A stretch of 64,000 nt of DNA from Pedobacter sp. PAMC26386 (GCA_014302835.1 CP060294.1:3745067-3809066); one strand, 5' to 3'; counted from the stretch's first letter, positions 42,215 to 52,820 are shown. Program-made: numbers and translations. Notes: generated by a model not told the origin, from the letters alone.

Positions 42215-43144
42215 ATGTTATTAAAGAAAAATGTTCCGCTCACCTATATATTTGGCAAAATTTATAAAGATCTAATTTTAGTAACCTTGTATGCCGTTGG
42301 TATCGTGGTTCTTTATGAAAACTTTCATTTCACCAGAATCTCTATTCCGATTGCTGTTCCAGCCTTACTGGGTACTGTAATCTCCTTGCTTCTGGCCTTC
42401 CGATCAAACCAGGCTTATGACCGCTGGTGGGAAGCGCGTATCCTCTGGGGCGGAATTGTAAATGATTCAAGATCATTGACCAGGCAAATCCTCTACTTTA
42501 TTGATGATCCTTATTATTCGGCAGAAATACAATTATTTAAAGAGCGATTCGTAAAAAGACAAATTGCCTGGGCTTATGGATTAAGTCAGTCACTTAGAAA
42601 CAACAACCCGGTGCTTGGACTGGACAAGTTTATGAAACCAGAGGAGATAGATTTTATTAGCCGGTATAAGAATGTGCCAATGTCTATTTTGGAATTACAT
42701 GCCAGGGACATCAAAATGGCGCTTAAAGAAGGATGGATCAATAGTTATCAGCAGGTAGAAATCGATAGGACTTTGTCTAATTTATGTGACCGTATGGGTG
42801 GTTCTGAAAGAATAAAAAACACGGTATTTCCGGTTACCTATAGTAAGTATATCAACATGACGATCTATCTGTTTATAATTATGCTGCCATTCGGGCTGAT
42901 TGAGTTCTTCGGTTATATCGAAGTACCTGTAGTTATAGCGATTGCAGCGGCATTTTTATTAATAGAAAAGATGGCTATTCATTTGCAGGATCCTTTTGAA
43001 AACAAACCTACGGATACACCGACAACTACGATTTCGAAAACAATAGAAAGAGATTTATCTCAGATGCTGAATGATGCGCATTACCAGGAAGACAAACTGA
43101 CGATGGAGCCCGTTCATAATTCAAAGACTTATTATATATTATAA
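42215..43144 (+). CDS. Bestrophin-family ion channel
   Basis: A 309-residue membrane protein of the bestrophin/UPF0187 family. It has four main hydrophobic helices (about 18-36, 45-62, 212-230, 236-252) and the conserved Phe-Arg-Ser-Asn-Gln-Ala-Tyr-Asp-Arg-Trp-Trp-Glu-Ala segment near residue 68. Bacterial members form pentameric channels; some conduct Na+, eukaryotic ones conduct anions. Which ion applies here is unknown. It shares a transcript with the Usp-like gene and ends at a strong terminator. Confidence 0.9.
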   Translation: MLLKKNVPLTYIFGKIYKDLILVTLYAVGIVVLYENFHFTRISIPIAVPALLGTVISLLLAFRSNQAYDRWWEARILWGGIVNDSRSLTRQILYFIDDPYYSAEIQLFKERFVKRQIAWAYGLSQSLRNNNPVLGLDKFMKPEEIDFISRYKNVPMSILELHARDIKMALKEGWINSYQQVEIDRTLSNLCDRMGGSERIKNTVFPVTYSKYINMTIYLFIIMLPFGLIEFFGYIEVPVVIAIAAAFLLIEKMAIHLQDPFENKPTDTPTTTISKTIERDLSQMLNDAHYQEDKLTMEPVHNSKTYYIL

Positions 43145-43151
43145 AATACGG

Positions 43152-43200
43152 TTATAAATACAAAAAAGAGGCTGAATCAGCCTCTTTTTTGTATTTATAA
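43152..43200. terminator. Bidirectional terminator with 23-bp perfect arms
   Basis: A perfect 23-bp inverted repeat (43152-43174 with 43178-43200) around the loop aat. An A run on the left arm and a T run on the right arm let it work in both directions, between the convergent bestrophin and gyrB genes. Confidence 0.92.
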
Positions 43201-43211
43201 CGATTGAATGC

Positions 43212-45227
<2,016 letters not shown>

Positions 45228-45399
45228 TGTGGATAACTATTTGATCAAAAAAACTGCATTAATGACCCAAAAAAAACAAGTTATTTAGGATACTAAATTG
45301 GAAATTTTATATTTGCTAAAATTTACTCCCCCAGTTTATACTAGAAAAGGGTACTAAAACTGGAAAAGAATTAAAAAACATATAATAATAATCGCATAA

Positions 45400-46011
45400 A
45401 TGAACAGAACATCCTTCAAACTAAGCACACTGGCTACCGCTGTAGCATTAGTTTCAGTAATGGCTTCATGCCAGAATAAAGACAACAAAGCTGCGACTGA
45501 TACTTCGGTTAAAACTGGAGTTGCTGCAACTCCAGTTAAAGCTAACGAGCCTATCGTTTATGTAAATTCGGATTCTTTATTAACTAAGTACCAGTATTTC
45601 AAAGATCTTAAAACTAAATTAGATGCTAAATCTAAAGCTGCTCAAACTGATTTAGCTGCTAAACAACAGGCTTTTCAACGTGAGGTTGCTCAATATCAGC
45701 AAACTCAGAATACTTTGCCTGCTGACCAGAGAGCGACTACTGAGCAAAGATTAGCACGTAAACAACAAGAATTACAATCTTATCAGCAAAATGCTGGTGC
45801 AGCATTACAAAACGAGCAAGGTACTGAGCAAGAAAAATTATACAATAAAATTGCTGATTACCTGAAAATCTATGCTAAAGGTAAAGGTTACAAAATGGTA
45901 TTGACTTACCAGAAAGGTAACAGTGCAATCTTATTTGCTGATCCTTCTCTGGATGTAACGAGTGAAGTAATTACTGGCCTGAACGATGGTTACAAGGCTG
46001 ACAAAAAATAA
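45400..46011 (+). CDS. OmpH/Skp-family lipoprotein
   Basis: A 203-residue protein with a lipoprotein-type signal ending Val-Met-Ala-Ser-Cys (Cys24). A Thr/Ala/Lys-rich linker follows, then a long Gln/Lys-rich coiled coil (about 65-150), and a C-terminal strand region like OmpH. It is a third OmpH-type protein in the window, distinct from the two next to bamA because it is probably lipid-anchored. It may chaperone outer-membrane proteins while tethered. The membrane of residence cannot be told. Confidence 0.82.
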   Translation: MNRTSFKLSTLATAVALVSVMASCQNKDNKAATDTSVKTGVAATPVKANEPIVYVNSDSLLTKYQYFKDLKTKLDAKSKAAQTDLAAKQQAFQREVAQYQQTQNTLPADQRATTEQRLARKQQELQSYQQNAGAALQNEQGTEQEKLYNKIADYLKIYAKGKGYKMVLTYQKGNSAILFADPSLDVTSEVITGLNDGYKADKK

Positions 46012-46017
46012 GCTGTT

Positions 46018-46066
46018 ATGGCTCAAAAAAAATGCCCGGTTATACCGGGCATTTTTTTTGAGCCAT
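46018..46066. terminator. Bidirectional terminator with 23-bp perfect arms
   Basis: A perfect 23-bp inverted repeat (46018-46040 with 46044-46066) around the loop tat. It has a GC-rich core and eight A or T on the flanks, and it separates the convergent OmpH-lipoprotein and hslR genes. Confidence 0.92.
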
Positions 46067-46074
46067 ATTTTGAG

Positions 46075-46485
46075 CTACTCTTCTTTTTTATCGTCGTCAA
46101 AAAGACTTCCTGTTAAGTCATCAATCTCTCTTCTATCTCTTTTGGTGGGCCTGCCGGCCCCCCTGTCCCTGATCAGTACCGGTGCATGGTACATAGACTT
46201 ATATCCCTGTGTTTCTTCCAGCGGAGTAATGTCCTTATACTTTGTAACTGCAATTTTAGACTCTACCCTGGTATACAATAATTCCACTACTTCAATTACT
46301 TTTTTCTCTATTCCTTTAGAGACCTGGTAAACATCTCCCGGTTTTACAATTACAGAAGCCTTCATATTCTGACCGTTAAATTTAACACGGCCAGCTTTAC
46401 ACGCCTCAGTTGCTAAAGTTCTTGTTTTAAACAATCTTATTGCCCACAAGTATTTATCTATCCTTAATTTTTCCTGCTCTGCCAT
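46075..46485 (-). CDS. hslR: S4-domain RNA-binding protein Hsp15-like
   Basis: A 136-residue protein. The S4 domain fills the first 65 residues, beginning Leu-Arg-Ile-Asp-Lys-Tyr-Leu-Trp and containing Gly-Arg-Val-Lys-Phe-Asn-Gly. The tail is basic, then acidic. Hsp15 binds stalled 50S subunits carrying peptidyl-tRNA and helps recycle them. It has a -7 box seven bases before the ATG. Confidence 0.9.
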   Translation of the reverse strand: MAEQEKLRIDKYLWAIRLFKTRTLATEACKAGRVKFNGQNMKASVIVKPGDVYQVSKGIEKKVIEVVELLYTRVESKIAVTKYKDITPLEETQGYKSMYHAPVLIRDRGAGRPTKRDRREIDDLTGSLFDDDKKEE

Positions 46486-46492
46486 AAAAAAT

Positions 46493-46500
46493 CAAAAATA
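46493..46500 (-). promoter_or_regulatory. -7 box of hslR, seven bases before its ATG
   Basis: On the minus strand this reads TATTTTTG, an exact match to TAnnTTTG, followed by seven bases and the ATG. A leaderless or nearly leaderless mRNA is predicted. Confidence 0.55.
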
Positions 46501-46562
46501 CATAAGTAAAAGATCGCACAATACATAAAATTGATTTATTTTGTGAAAAAATAAAATTGACA

Positions 46563-47381
46563 ATGATTAAAGAGTTGAAAAAGTTAATAGAGGCTGCTTG
46601 GGAAGACAGAACTTTATTAGAATATACTGAATATTGTGAGGCGATCGAGACCGTTGTTATGCAACTTGATAAAGGAGAAATCCGCGTTGCTGAACCAATT
46701 CTGAACTCATGGGGAATCAATGAGTGGATAAAGAAAGCAGTAATTCTTTATTTCCCAATCAGAGAAATGAAAGAAATTGAAGTTGGTCCTTTCGTATTTC
46801 ATGATAAAATGAAATTGAAGACTAATTATAAAGAGCTGGGTGTTAGAGTTGTTCCTGGTGCAAGTGCACGTTATGGATCATATTTATGTAAAGGCGTAAT
46901 TTTAATGCCATCTTATGTAAACATCGGTGCTTATATTGATGGTGGCACGATGGTGGATACTTGGGCTACAGTAGGCTCATGTGCACAAATCGGAAAACAT
47001 GTACATTTAAGTGGTGGTGTGGGTATTGGTGGTGTATTAGAGCCGATTCAAGCCGCTCCTGTTATTATTGAAGACAACTGTTTCTTAGGTTCAAGAGCTA
47101 TCGTTGTTGAAGGTGTACGTGTAGAACGTGAAGCCGTTTTAGGTGCTAACGTAGTACTGACTGCTTCTACAAAGATTATTGATGTTACAGGAAGCAGTCC
47201 TGTTGAATATAAAGGTATTGTGCCTGCAAGATCAGTAGTGATCCCAGGAACTTATACTAAAAAATTCCCTGCAGGTGAATACCAGGTTCCATGTGCGTTA
47301 ATTATTGGAAAACGTAAGGAGTCTACAGATAAAAAGACTTCATTAAATGATGCATTAAGAGAAAATAACGTAGCAGTTTAA
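46563..47381 (+). CDS. dapD: 2,3,4,5-tetrahydropyridine-2,6-dicarboxylate N-succinyltransferase
   Basis: Succinylates tetrahydrodipicolinate in the succinylase branch of lysine/diaminopimelate synthesis. The 272-residue protein has the left-handed beta-helix of hexapeptide repeats (about 105-220) with the marks Gly-Ala-Tyr-Ile-Asp and Ser-Gly-Gly-Val-Gly-Ile-Gly-Gly-Val. I start at the ATG at 46563; an in-frame TTG lies two codons earlier. Its stop overlaps the next ATG (TAATG). Confidence 0.95.
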   Translation: MIKELKKLIEAAWEDRTLLEYTEYCEAIETVVMQLDKGEIRVAEPILNSWGINEWIKKAVILYFPIREMKEIEVGPFVFHDKMKLKTNYKELGVRVVPGASARYGSYLCKGVILMPSYVNIGAYIDGGTMVDTWATVGSCAQIGKHVHLSGGVGIGGVLEPIQAAPVIIEDNCFLGSRAIVVEGVRVEREAVLGANVVLTASTKIIDVTGSSPVEYKGIVPARSVVIPGTYTKKFPAGEYQVPCALIIGKRKESTDKKTSLNDALRENNVAV

Positions 47382-48505
47382 TGAATATTGGTTTTGATGG
47401 AAAAAGAGCTGCCAATAATCTAACTGGTTTAGGTAATTACAGCAGGTCGCTTGTTTTACAGTTATCGGAATTTTTCCCTCAAAACCAATACTTTGTTTAT
47501 AGCCCGAAAGTAAAAAGTCATCAGCAGATTTCTTCTTTTTTTGGGAAGGAGAATATACATCTGATTTTGCCCGATCAATCATCCAGTTCCATATTATGGA
47601 GAAGTTTGAGGATCAAAAGGCAGTTAGCAAAAAACAATATTGTCATTTATCATGGTTTGAGTAATGAAATTCCTATCGGGATGCCTTCTTCTATCCATAC
47701 CATTGTCACCATACACGACCTGATCTTTCTTCGTTTTCCGCAATATTACAAATTCATCGATCGGCTCATTTACAACTTCAAAAGTAAATATGCCTGTCAG
47801 CATGCGGATCATATTATCGCGATCAGCGAGCAGACAAAAAAAGACATTACTGAATACTACAATATTGATCCTTCAAAAATAGAGGTACTTTACCAGACCT
47901 GCGATGATTCGTTTAAACAAATTATCCAGGGAGAACTCAAAGGAGCTATCCGCAAAAAGTATAATTTGCCTCAAAAATATATTCTGAATGTAGGCACAAT
48001 TGAACCTAGAAAGAATTTATTAGCCCTGATACAAGCTTTACCAGCTATCGATCCTGCTTACAAATTGGTTGTCGTAGGTAAAAAACAGACTTATGCGCAA
48101 AAAGTAGGTGCAGAAATTGAACGTTTGGATCTGACAGAAAGAGTGATTTTTCTGAAAGACATCCCATTTTCAGATCTCCCATCTATTTATCAGCTGGCCA
48201 CAGTATTTGTTTATCCTTCTTTTTACGAAGGATTTGGTATTCCTATCATTGAAGCTCTTTATGGCAGAATTCCGGTAGTTTCAGCAACAGGTTCTTGCTT
48301 AGAAGAAGCCGGAGGCCCTTTCAGCCTTTATGTAGATCCAAATGATACAGTAGCGCTGGCCAAAGCGATTAACTTGGTTCTTACAGATCAGGCACTTGCC
48401 GAAAGAATGAAAGAAGAGGGATTAAAGTATGCGCAAAAATTCAATACTTCGACATTAGCTAGTCAACTCATGGATTCTTACAGGAACATGATCTCCAAAA
48501 GTTAA
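47381..48505 (+). CDS. GT4-family glycosyltransferase
   Basis: A 374-residue GT-B fold glycosyltransferase. The N-terminal domain shows Gly-Leu-Gly-Asn-Tyr-Ser-Arg. The C-terminal donor site is Phe-Tyr-Glu-Gly-Phe-Gly-Ile-Pro-Ile-Ile-Glu-Ala near 285-296, the EX7E signature of GT4. The sugar and acceptor are unknown. It is translationally coupled to dapD, an unusual neighbour for such an enzyme, which may hint at cell-envelope use. Confidence 0.9.
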   Translation: MNIGFDGKRAANNLTGLGNYSRSLVLQLSEFFPQNQYFVYSPKVKSHQQISSFFGKENIHLILPDQSSSSILWRSLRIKRQLAKNNIVIYHGLSNEIPIGMPSSIHTIVTIHDLIFLRFPQYYKFIDRLIYNFKSKYACQHADHIIAISEQTKKDITEYYNIDPSKIEVLYQTCDDSFKQIIQGELKGAIRKKYNLPQKYILNVGTIEPRKNLLALIQALPAIDPAYKLVVVGKKQTYAQKVGAEIERLDLTERVIFLKDIPFSDLPSIYQLATVFVYPSFYEGFGIPIIEALYGRIPVVSATGSCLEEAGGPFSLYVDPNDTVALAKAINLVLTDQALAERMKEEGLKYAQKFNTSTLASQLMDSYRNMISKS

Positions 48506-48535
48506 ATAACAAAGATTATTTAATAAATTTACACC

Positions 48536-49102
48536 ATGCTAAAAACGGAAATTGACAAGGCCTTAACAGTCTTGAAAAATGGAGGCGTAATCCTCTATCC
48601 TACTGATACGGTTTGGGGTATGGGTTGTGACGCCACCAATGAAGCAGCAGTTGAAAAAATCAATGTAATCAAAGGCCGCTCATCCGATAAAAGTTTTATT
48701 ATCCTGGTGGATAATGATTCAAAAATACAAAGTTATATAGATGAAGTACCAGAGGTCGCGTACGACTTAATTGAATATGCTGAACATCCTTTAACCATCA
48801 TCTTCTCAGGAGCCAAAAATTTGGCAAAGAATGTAATCAATGCTGATGGTAGTGTTGGTATAAGAGTTGTTAAACATGATTTTGTTCAACAACTGCTCCA
48901 ACGTTTTCGAAAGCCGATTGTTTCTACGTCCGCTAACCTGACTGGTCAGCCAACACCACAATTTTTCGACGAGATTGACCAGGAAGTTAAAGATGCAGTG
49001 GACTATATTGTAGATTGGGAGCAAGAACTTAGAAACAACAAAAAGCCATCAACAATCATGAAATTAAGCCCGTCTGGTCAATTTTCCTTTATAAGAAAGT
49101 AA
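48536..49102 (+). CDS. tsaC: Threonylcarbamoyl-AMP synthase (YrdC/Sua5 type)
   Basis: A 188-residue YrdC-fold enzyme that makes threonylcarbamoyl-AMP for the t6A37 modification of tRNA. Visible marks are Pro-Thr-Asp-Thr-Val-Trp-Gly near residue 22, the Lys-Gly-Arg segment that follows, and Ser-Thr-Ser-Ala-Asn at about 131-135. It lacks the extra C-terminal Sua5 domain. A near-match -7 box (TAAATTTA, 48524-48531) ends four bases before the ATG. It starts a group of tRNA-related genes. Confidence 0.92.
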   Translation: MLKTEIDKALTVLKNGGVILYPTDTVWGMGCDATNEAAVEKINVIKGRSSDKSFIILVDNDSKIQSYIDEVPEVAYDLIEYAEHPLTIIFSGAKNLAKNVINADGSVGIRVVKHDFVQQLLQRFRKPIVSTSANLTGQPTPQFFDEIDQEVKDAVDYIVDWEQELRNNKKPSTIMKLSPSGQFSFIRK

Positions 49103-49109
49103 GTTTTAT

Positions 49110-49117
49110 TACTTTTG
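49110..49117 (+). promoter_or_regulatory. Candidate -7 box upstream of cca
   Basis: TACTTTTG matches TAnnTTTG. It would give a leader of about 125 bases before the GTG start at 49248. That leader shows no clear terminator or riboswitch. Confidence 0.35.
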
Positions 49118-49247
49118 CAGACTCTGGTGAAATCATCAGGGGCTTACAGCTCAAGAAATCAGAGAATTCAGAATGATCAGGCAAATAGACCAATAAAGGC
49201 CGTAGAAAGATAATTGAGAAACAGAAAAGAAAAACAAGATATAATTA

Positions 49248-50663
49248 GTGAAAAATAATTTAGAACATCCCGTTTTTAAGGTACTGGCTGGCATTGCCGA
49301 TGAAAATCATATCGAAGCCTATGTGATTGGTGGATACGTACGGGATATTTTTCTAGAAAGACCATCAAAAGACATTGATGTGGTCGTTTTAGGAAATGGG
49401 ATTGAATTCGCTGAACTTGCCGGAAAACATTTAAAAAGCAAAGTTGCTGTTTTCAAAAATTTCGGCACGGCGATGTTAAAATATCGTGACATTGAACTTG
49501 AATTTGTTGGGGCAAGAAAAGAATCCTATCGTGCAGATTCCCGCAAACCCATTGTAGAAAATGGTACGATCAAAGATGATCAGTTAAGACGGGATTTTAC
49601 AATCAATGCCTTAGCTATTTCATTAAATAAAGAGAATTTCGGCCAGCTGGTCGATCCATTTAATGGTGTAGAAGACTTACATAATAAATTAATCCGCACT
49701 CCTCTGGATGCAGAAATCACCTTTTCTGACGATCCTTTACGAATGATGCGTGCCATCCGCTTTGCGACTCAATTGAACTTCAATATTGATGAACAAGCAT
49801 TGGCTGCAATTGCAAAACAAAAAGAAAGAATCAGCATTGTTTCCAAAGAAAGAATCACTGATGAGCTGAATAAAATCATCCTCTCCCCTGTTCCTTCTAT
49901 AGGTTTCAAGCATCTGTTTGACACCGGCCTTCTTCATCTAATTTTTCCACAAATGGCTAATTTATATGGCGTAGAGATTATTAGAGGAAAAGGACATAAA
50001 GACAATTTTTACCATACCTTGCAGGTACTGGACAATATCTGTGAGGTCACAGAAGATCTTTGGCTGCGCTGGGCTGCGATTCTTCATGATATCGCTAAAC
50101 CACCAACCAAAAGGTTTGAAGAAAATCATGGTTGGACCTTTCATGGTCATGAAGATAAAGGAGCAAGAATGGTTCCCCAGATCTTCGCTCAGCTGAAACT
50201 TCCAATGAACGAAAAGATGAAATTTGTTCAAAAACTTGTTCAATTGCATTTACGCCCTATTGTTCTTGCACAGGAAGTTGTGACCGATTCTGCAGTTAGA
50301 CGCGTCCTATTTGATGCTGGTGAGGATATAGAAAGTCTGATGTTGCTCTGCAATGCAGATGTCACCACCAAAAATGAATACAAAGTAAAAAAATACCGGA
50401 ATAACTTCGAGCTCGTCAAACAAAAGCTTAAAGATGTTGAAGAACGTGACAAAATACGAAACTGGCAACCTCCTGTTTCAGGAAATGATATCATGGAAGT
50501 ATTTGGTCTGGCAGCAGGCAGAGAAGTCGGCATGATTAAAAATGCAATCCGTGAAGCAATTCTGGAAGGCGAAATAACAAACTCTCCTGATGAAGCGTTA
50601 GCATTTATGCTGCGTAAAGGAAAAGAGTTTGGATTGACTCCGGTTACAGACCAACTCAAATAA
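49248..50663 (+). CDS. cca: CCA tRNA nucleotidyltransferase with HD domain
   Basis: A 471-residue class II nucleotidyltransferase that adds or repairs the 3' CCA of tRNA. The head has Gly-Gly-Tyr-Val-Arg-Asp and the catalytic Asp-Ile-Asp-Val-Val. The second motif Arg-Arg-Asp-Phe-Thr-Ile-Asn-Ala is also present. An HD phosphohydrolase domain follows (His-Asp-Ile-Ala-Lys near residue 284). The start is GTG; the next in-frame ATG is far inside. It is 145 bases after tsaC. A poly(A) polymerase role cannot be fully excluded. Confidence 0.9.
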   Translation: MKNNLEHPVFKVLAGIADENHIEAYVIGGYVRDIFLERPSKDIDVVVLGNGIEFAELAGKHLKSKVAVFKNFGTAMLKYRDIELEFVGARKESYRADSRKPIVENGTIKDDQLRRDFTINALAISLNKENFGQLVDPFNGVEDLHNKLIRTPLDAEITFSDDPLRMMRAIRFATQLNFNIDEQALAAIAKQKERISIVSKERITDELNKIILSPVPSIGFKHLFDTGLLHLIFPQMANLYGVEIIRGKGHKDNFYHTLQVLDNICEVTEDLWLRWAAILHDIAKPPTKRFEENHGWTFHGHEDKGARMVPQIFAQLKLPMNEKMKFVQKLVQLHLRPIVLAQEVVTDSAVRRVLFDAGEDIESLMLLCNADVTTKNEYKVKKYRNNFELVKQKLKDVEERDKIRNWQPPVSGNDIMEVFGLAAGREVGMIKNAIREAILEGEITNSPDEALAFMLRKGKEFGLTPVTDQLK

Positions 50664-50723
50664 ATAATGTTACCGCTTTAGACGTAATTCAATGATTTAC
50701 AGCTAATAGTGCTATCAAATCTC

Positions 50724-50766
50724 ATAAAATAAAATATATTCAAATGAAAACTATATTTTATTTTAT
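50724..50766. repeat. AT-only inverted repeat before the pRiA4-ORF3-like gene
   Basis: A 15-bp perfect inverted repeat made only of A and T (50724-50738 with 50752-50766) around a 13-base loop. It lies 30 bases before the ATG at 50797. Its layout resembles the 18-bp element before the transketolase genes, which also has a 13-base loop. The RNA hairpin would be weak for its length, so a protein-binding role is possible. Confidence 0.65.
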
Positions 50767-50796
50767 AATTTTATAATATTAGAAATACAGCTCAAA

Positions 50797-51450
50797 ATGG
50801 CAATTTATAGATTCAGACTTAGTTTTGACGATTACGATGAAGTAATCAGAGAGATCGATATCAAATCAACACAAACTTTTGAAGATTTACATAAAGCATT
50901 ACACCGTACAACAGGTTATAATGCAGAAAAATCTTCCTCTTTTTATGTGAGCTCTGATCATTGGATCAAAGGTGATGAAATCGCCTATCTTCCAACTCAA
51001 AAGAAAATTGATCGTCATGTGGCGTTAATGGAAAAAGCCAAACTAAGTGCTTTTATCGAAGATCCGCATCAAAAATTCTATTATATCTACAATTTTGACC
51101 GTCCTTATGAATTTCATGTAGAACTGATCAAAATTATCCTTCAGACAGATCCTAACATTGAATATCCTGTACTTTTCAAAAGTATTGGGGAAGCACCAAA
51201 GATCTTTGATGCCAACAATATTCCTACCGAAGTGGTGACGAATAATCCGATTTCGAACGACTTTGATTTCCTTAACGAAATGGATTTCGTTCCTGAGGAT
51301 ACAGAAGAAATTGAAGCTATGGATGGCAGAGGTATTACGACCTCATCAGAAAAAAGTGAAAATGCTGATGATGACGACACAGATTCAGACGATTTCTCTG
51401 AAGATGAAGATTACCACGAAGATGAATACGATAGCAAAGAAGATTATTAA
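50797..51450 (+). CDS. pRiA4b ORF-3-like protein with an acidic tail
   Basis: A 217-residue protein whose first 130 residues resemble the PRiA4_ORF3 domain (PF07929). Visible marks are Tyr-Arg-Phe-Arg-Leu-Ser-Phe near the start, then Thr-Phe-Glu-Asp-Leu-His. The last 60 residues are extremely Asp/Glu-rich. The family was first seen on a plasmid and in an insertion-element passenger, but no transposon ends are seen here. It starts 133 bases after cca and its stop is eight bases before miaA, so it is part of a tRNA-maturation gene group. Function unknown. Confidence 0.75.
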   Translation: MAIYRFRLSFDDYDEVIREIDIKSTQTFEDLHKALHRTTGYNAEKSSSFYVSSDHWIKGDEIAYLPTQKKIDRHVALMEKAKLSAFIEDPHQKFYYIYNFDRPYEFHVELIKIILQTDPNIEYPVLFKSIGEAPKIFDANNIPTEVVTNNPISNDFDFLNEMDFVPEDTEEIEAMDGRGITTSSEKSENADDDDTDSDDFSEDEDYHEDEYDSKEDY

Positions 51451-51458
51451 GCCATATA

Positions 51459-52370
51459 ATGGCAAAAAATAAAACATTAATTGTAATTGCGGGGCCAACA
51501 GCGATAGGTAAAACTGCTTTAGCTATTGTGCTGGCCCAACATTTTACAACAGAAATTATCTCTGCTGATTCAAGACAGTTTTTCAAAGAGATGTCTATCG
51601 GAACTGCAAAACCTCATGCAGAGGATCTTGCTGCAGCCAAACATCATTTTATTGATTCCCATTCTATCAATACTTTTTTTAGTACCGGAGAATTCGAAAA
51701 ACAAGCCCTGGAGGTTTTAGATAAGATATTTACCAGACATGATCTGGCTATTATGGTTGGGGGATCTGGTTTATACCTGGATGCGGTAACCAGGGGGCTT
51801 GATGAACTGCCAGATACGGATATGGAAATCAGAACCCGGCTGAATACACTATTTGAAACGGAAGGTCTGGAACCGATCAAAGTACAGCTTGAGGCTGCTG
51901 ATCCTGAATATTATGCAAAAGTAGATCAGGCTAATACACAACGTCTTATCCGTGGACTCGAATTTTTCCTTTCTACCGGAAAAAAAGTCTCTTCATTTTT
52001 AACAAACAGCAAAAAGCAGAGACCGTTTGAGATTATAAAAATTGGTCTGAATATGGAAAGACCTCTTCTTTATGAACGGATCAACCATAGAGTTGACCTC
52101 ATGTTACAGGAAGGTCTTTTAGAAGAAGTAAAATCTCTGATAGATTACAGAGAACTCAATGCGTTGAAAACAGTAGGTTACGCAGAACTTTTTGATTACC
52201 TGGATGGCACAATTACCTACGATATCGCCGTTGAAAAGATCAAACAGAATACCAGACGGTTTGCGAAGCGTCAGTTGACCTGGTTTAGAAGAGATGAGCT
52301 AATCCATTGGTTTACTCCTGATCAGTCCTTAGAAGTGATTAATTTTCTTGAAAATTCCGTAAAAAGTTAA
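51459..52370 (+). CDS. miaA: tRNA dimethylallyltransferase
   Basis: A 303-residue enzyme that adds dimethylallyl to A37 of tRNAs reading UNN codons. The P-loop Ala-Gly-Pro-Thr-Ala-Ile-Gly-Lys-Thr is at 11-19. Next come Ser-Ala-Asp-Ser-Arg-Gln, with the catalytic Asp, and Gly-Gly-Ser-Gly-Leu-Tyr near residue 103. The C-terminal Arg-Arg-Phe-Ala-Lys-Arg-Gln segment binds tRNA. It is cotranscribed with the pRiA4-ORF3-like gene. Confidence 0.95.
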   Translation: MAKNKTLIVIAGPTAIGKTALAIVLAQHFTTEIISADSRQFFKEMSIGTAKPHAEDLAAAKHHFIDSHSINTFFSTGEFEKQALEVLDKIFTRHDLAIMVGGSGLYLDAVTRGLDELPDTDMEIRTRLNTLFETEGLEPIKVQLEAADPEYYAKVDQANTQRLIRGLEFFLSTGKKVSSFLTNSKKQRPFEIIKIGLNMERPLLYERINHRVDLMLQEGLLEEVKSLIDYRELNALKTVGYAELFDYLDGTITYDIAVEKIKQNTRRFAKRQLTWFRRDELIHWFTPDQSLEVINFLENSVKS

Positions 52371-52373
52371 AAT

Positions 52374-52410
52374 AAAGGAGAAAACAACATCTAAATTGTC
52401 TTTCTCCTTT
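52374..52410 (+). terminator. Terminator after miaA
   Basis: A 10-bp perfect stem (52374-52383 with 52401-52410) with a T-rich right arm. It lies just after the miaA stop, between convergent genes. The stem is modest and the loop fairly long. Confidence 0.6.
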
Positions 52411-52448
52411 CTAGTCCAAATCTTGTCTTTACACTTATCTTTAACGAA

Positions 52449-52763
52449 TTACGCTTGTGCCGTTGGTCCACCAAAGTTCATCGGGAATCCCGAAGGCTCT
52501 TCCTGAGTTTTGATTCTGCCATTAATTGACTCGAATTTTTCTATATTATCCTGCATTGCACTCATTAATCTTTTCGCATGTTCCGGCGTTAAAATAATTC
52601 TGGATTTCACTTTCGCTTTTGGTACACCAGGCATCACGCGTATAAAGTCCAGTACAAACTCCGTGTTGGAATGCGTAATTATTGCAAGATTTGAAAATAT
52701 ACCTTCTGCTATTTCTTCAGAAAGTTCAATATTGATCTGATTATCGTTGTTTTCGTTTTCCAT
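52449..52763 (-). CDS. DUF3467-domain protein
   Basis: A 104-residue cytoplasmic protein of the DUF3467 family. Marks include Tyr/Phe-Ser-Asn-Leu-Ala-Ile-Ile-Thr-His-Ser near residue 24 and Leu-Thr-Pro-Glu-His-Ala-Lys-Arg-Leu near residue 58. The family is widespread in Bacteroidota and its function is unknown. Its -7 box ends four bases before the ATG, so a leaderless mRNA is predicted. Confidence 0.85.
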   Translation of the reverse strand: MENENNDNQINIELSEEIAEGIFSNLAIITHSNTEFVLDFIRVMPGVPKAKVKSRIILTPEHAKRLMSAMQDNIEKFESINGRIKTQEEPSGFPMNFGGPTAQA

Positions 52764-52767
52764 AACA

Positions 52768-52775
52768 CAAAACTA
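52768..52775 (-). promoter_or_regulatory. -7 box of the DUF3467 gene, four bases before its ATG
   Basis: On the minus strand this reads TAGTTTTG, an exact match to TAnnTTTG. Four bases (TGTT) separate it from the ATG, the same spacing as in engB. Confidence 0.6.
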
Positions 52776-52820
52776 CTTTTTTAAATGCGTAGGGTGGTTA
52801 AACAATAATTAAAATTTACA

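Noticed and set aside
49103..49247. Possible small RNA or structured leader between tsaC and cca
   Set aside because: A short stem (ctggtg...) can be drawn, but there is no terminator, no long pairing and no known RNA motif.
50240..50659. 139-codon minus-strand frame inside cca
   Set aside because: Shadow of the conserved HD-domain coding region. The product is Ser/Arg-rich without domain marks.
50797..51450. Insertion element suggested by the pRiA4-ORF3-like domain
   Set aside because: No transposase, terminal inverted repeats or target duplication flank it, and it sits tightly before miaA, so it is treated as a resident gene.
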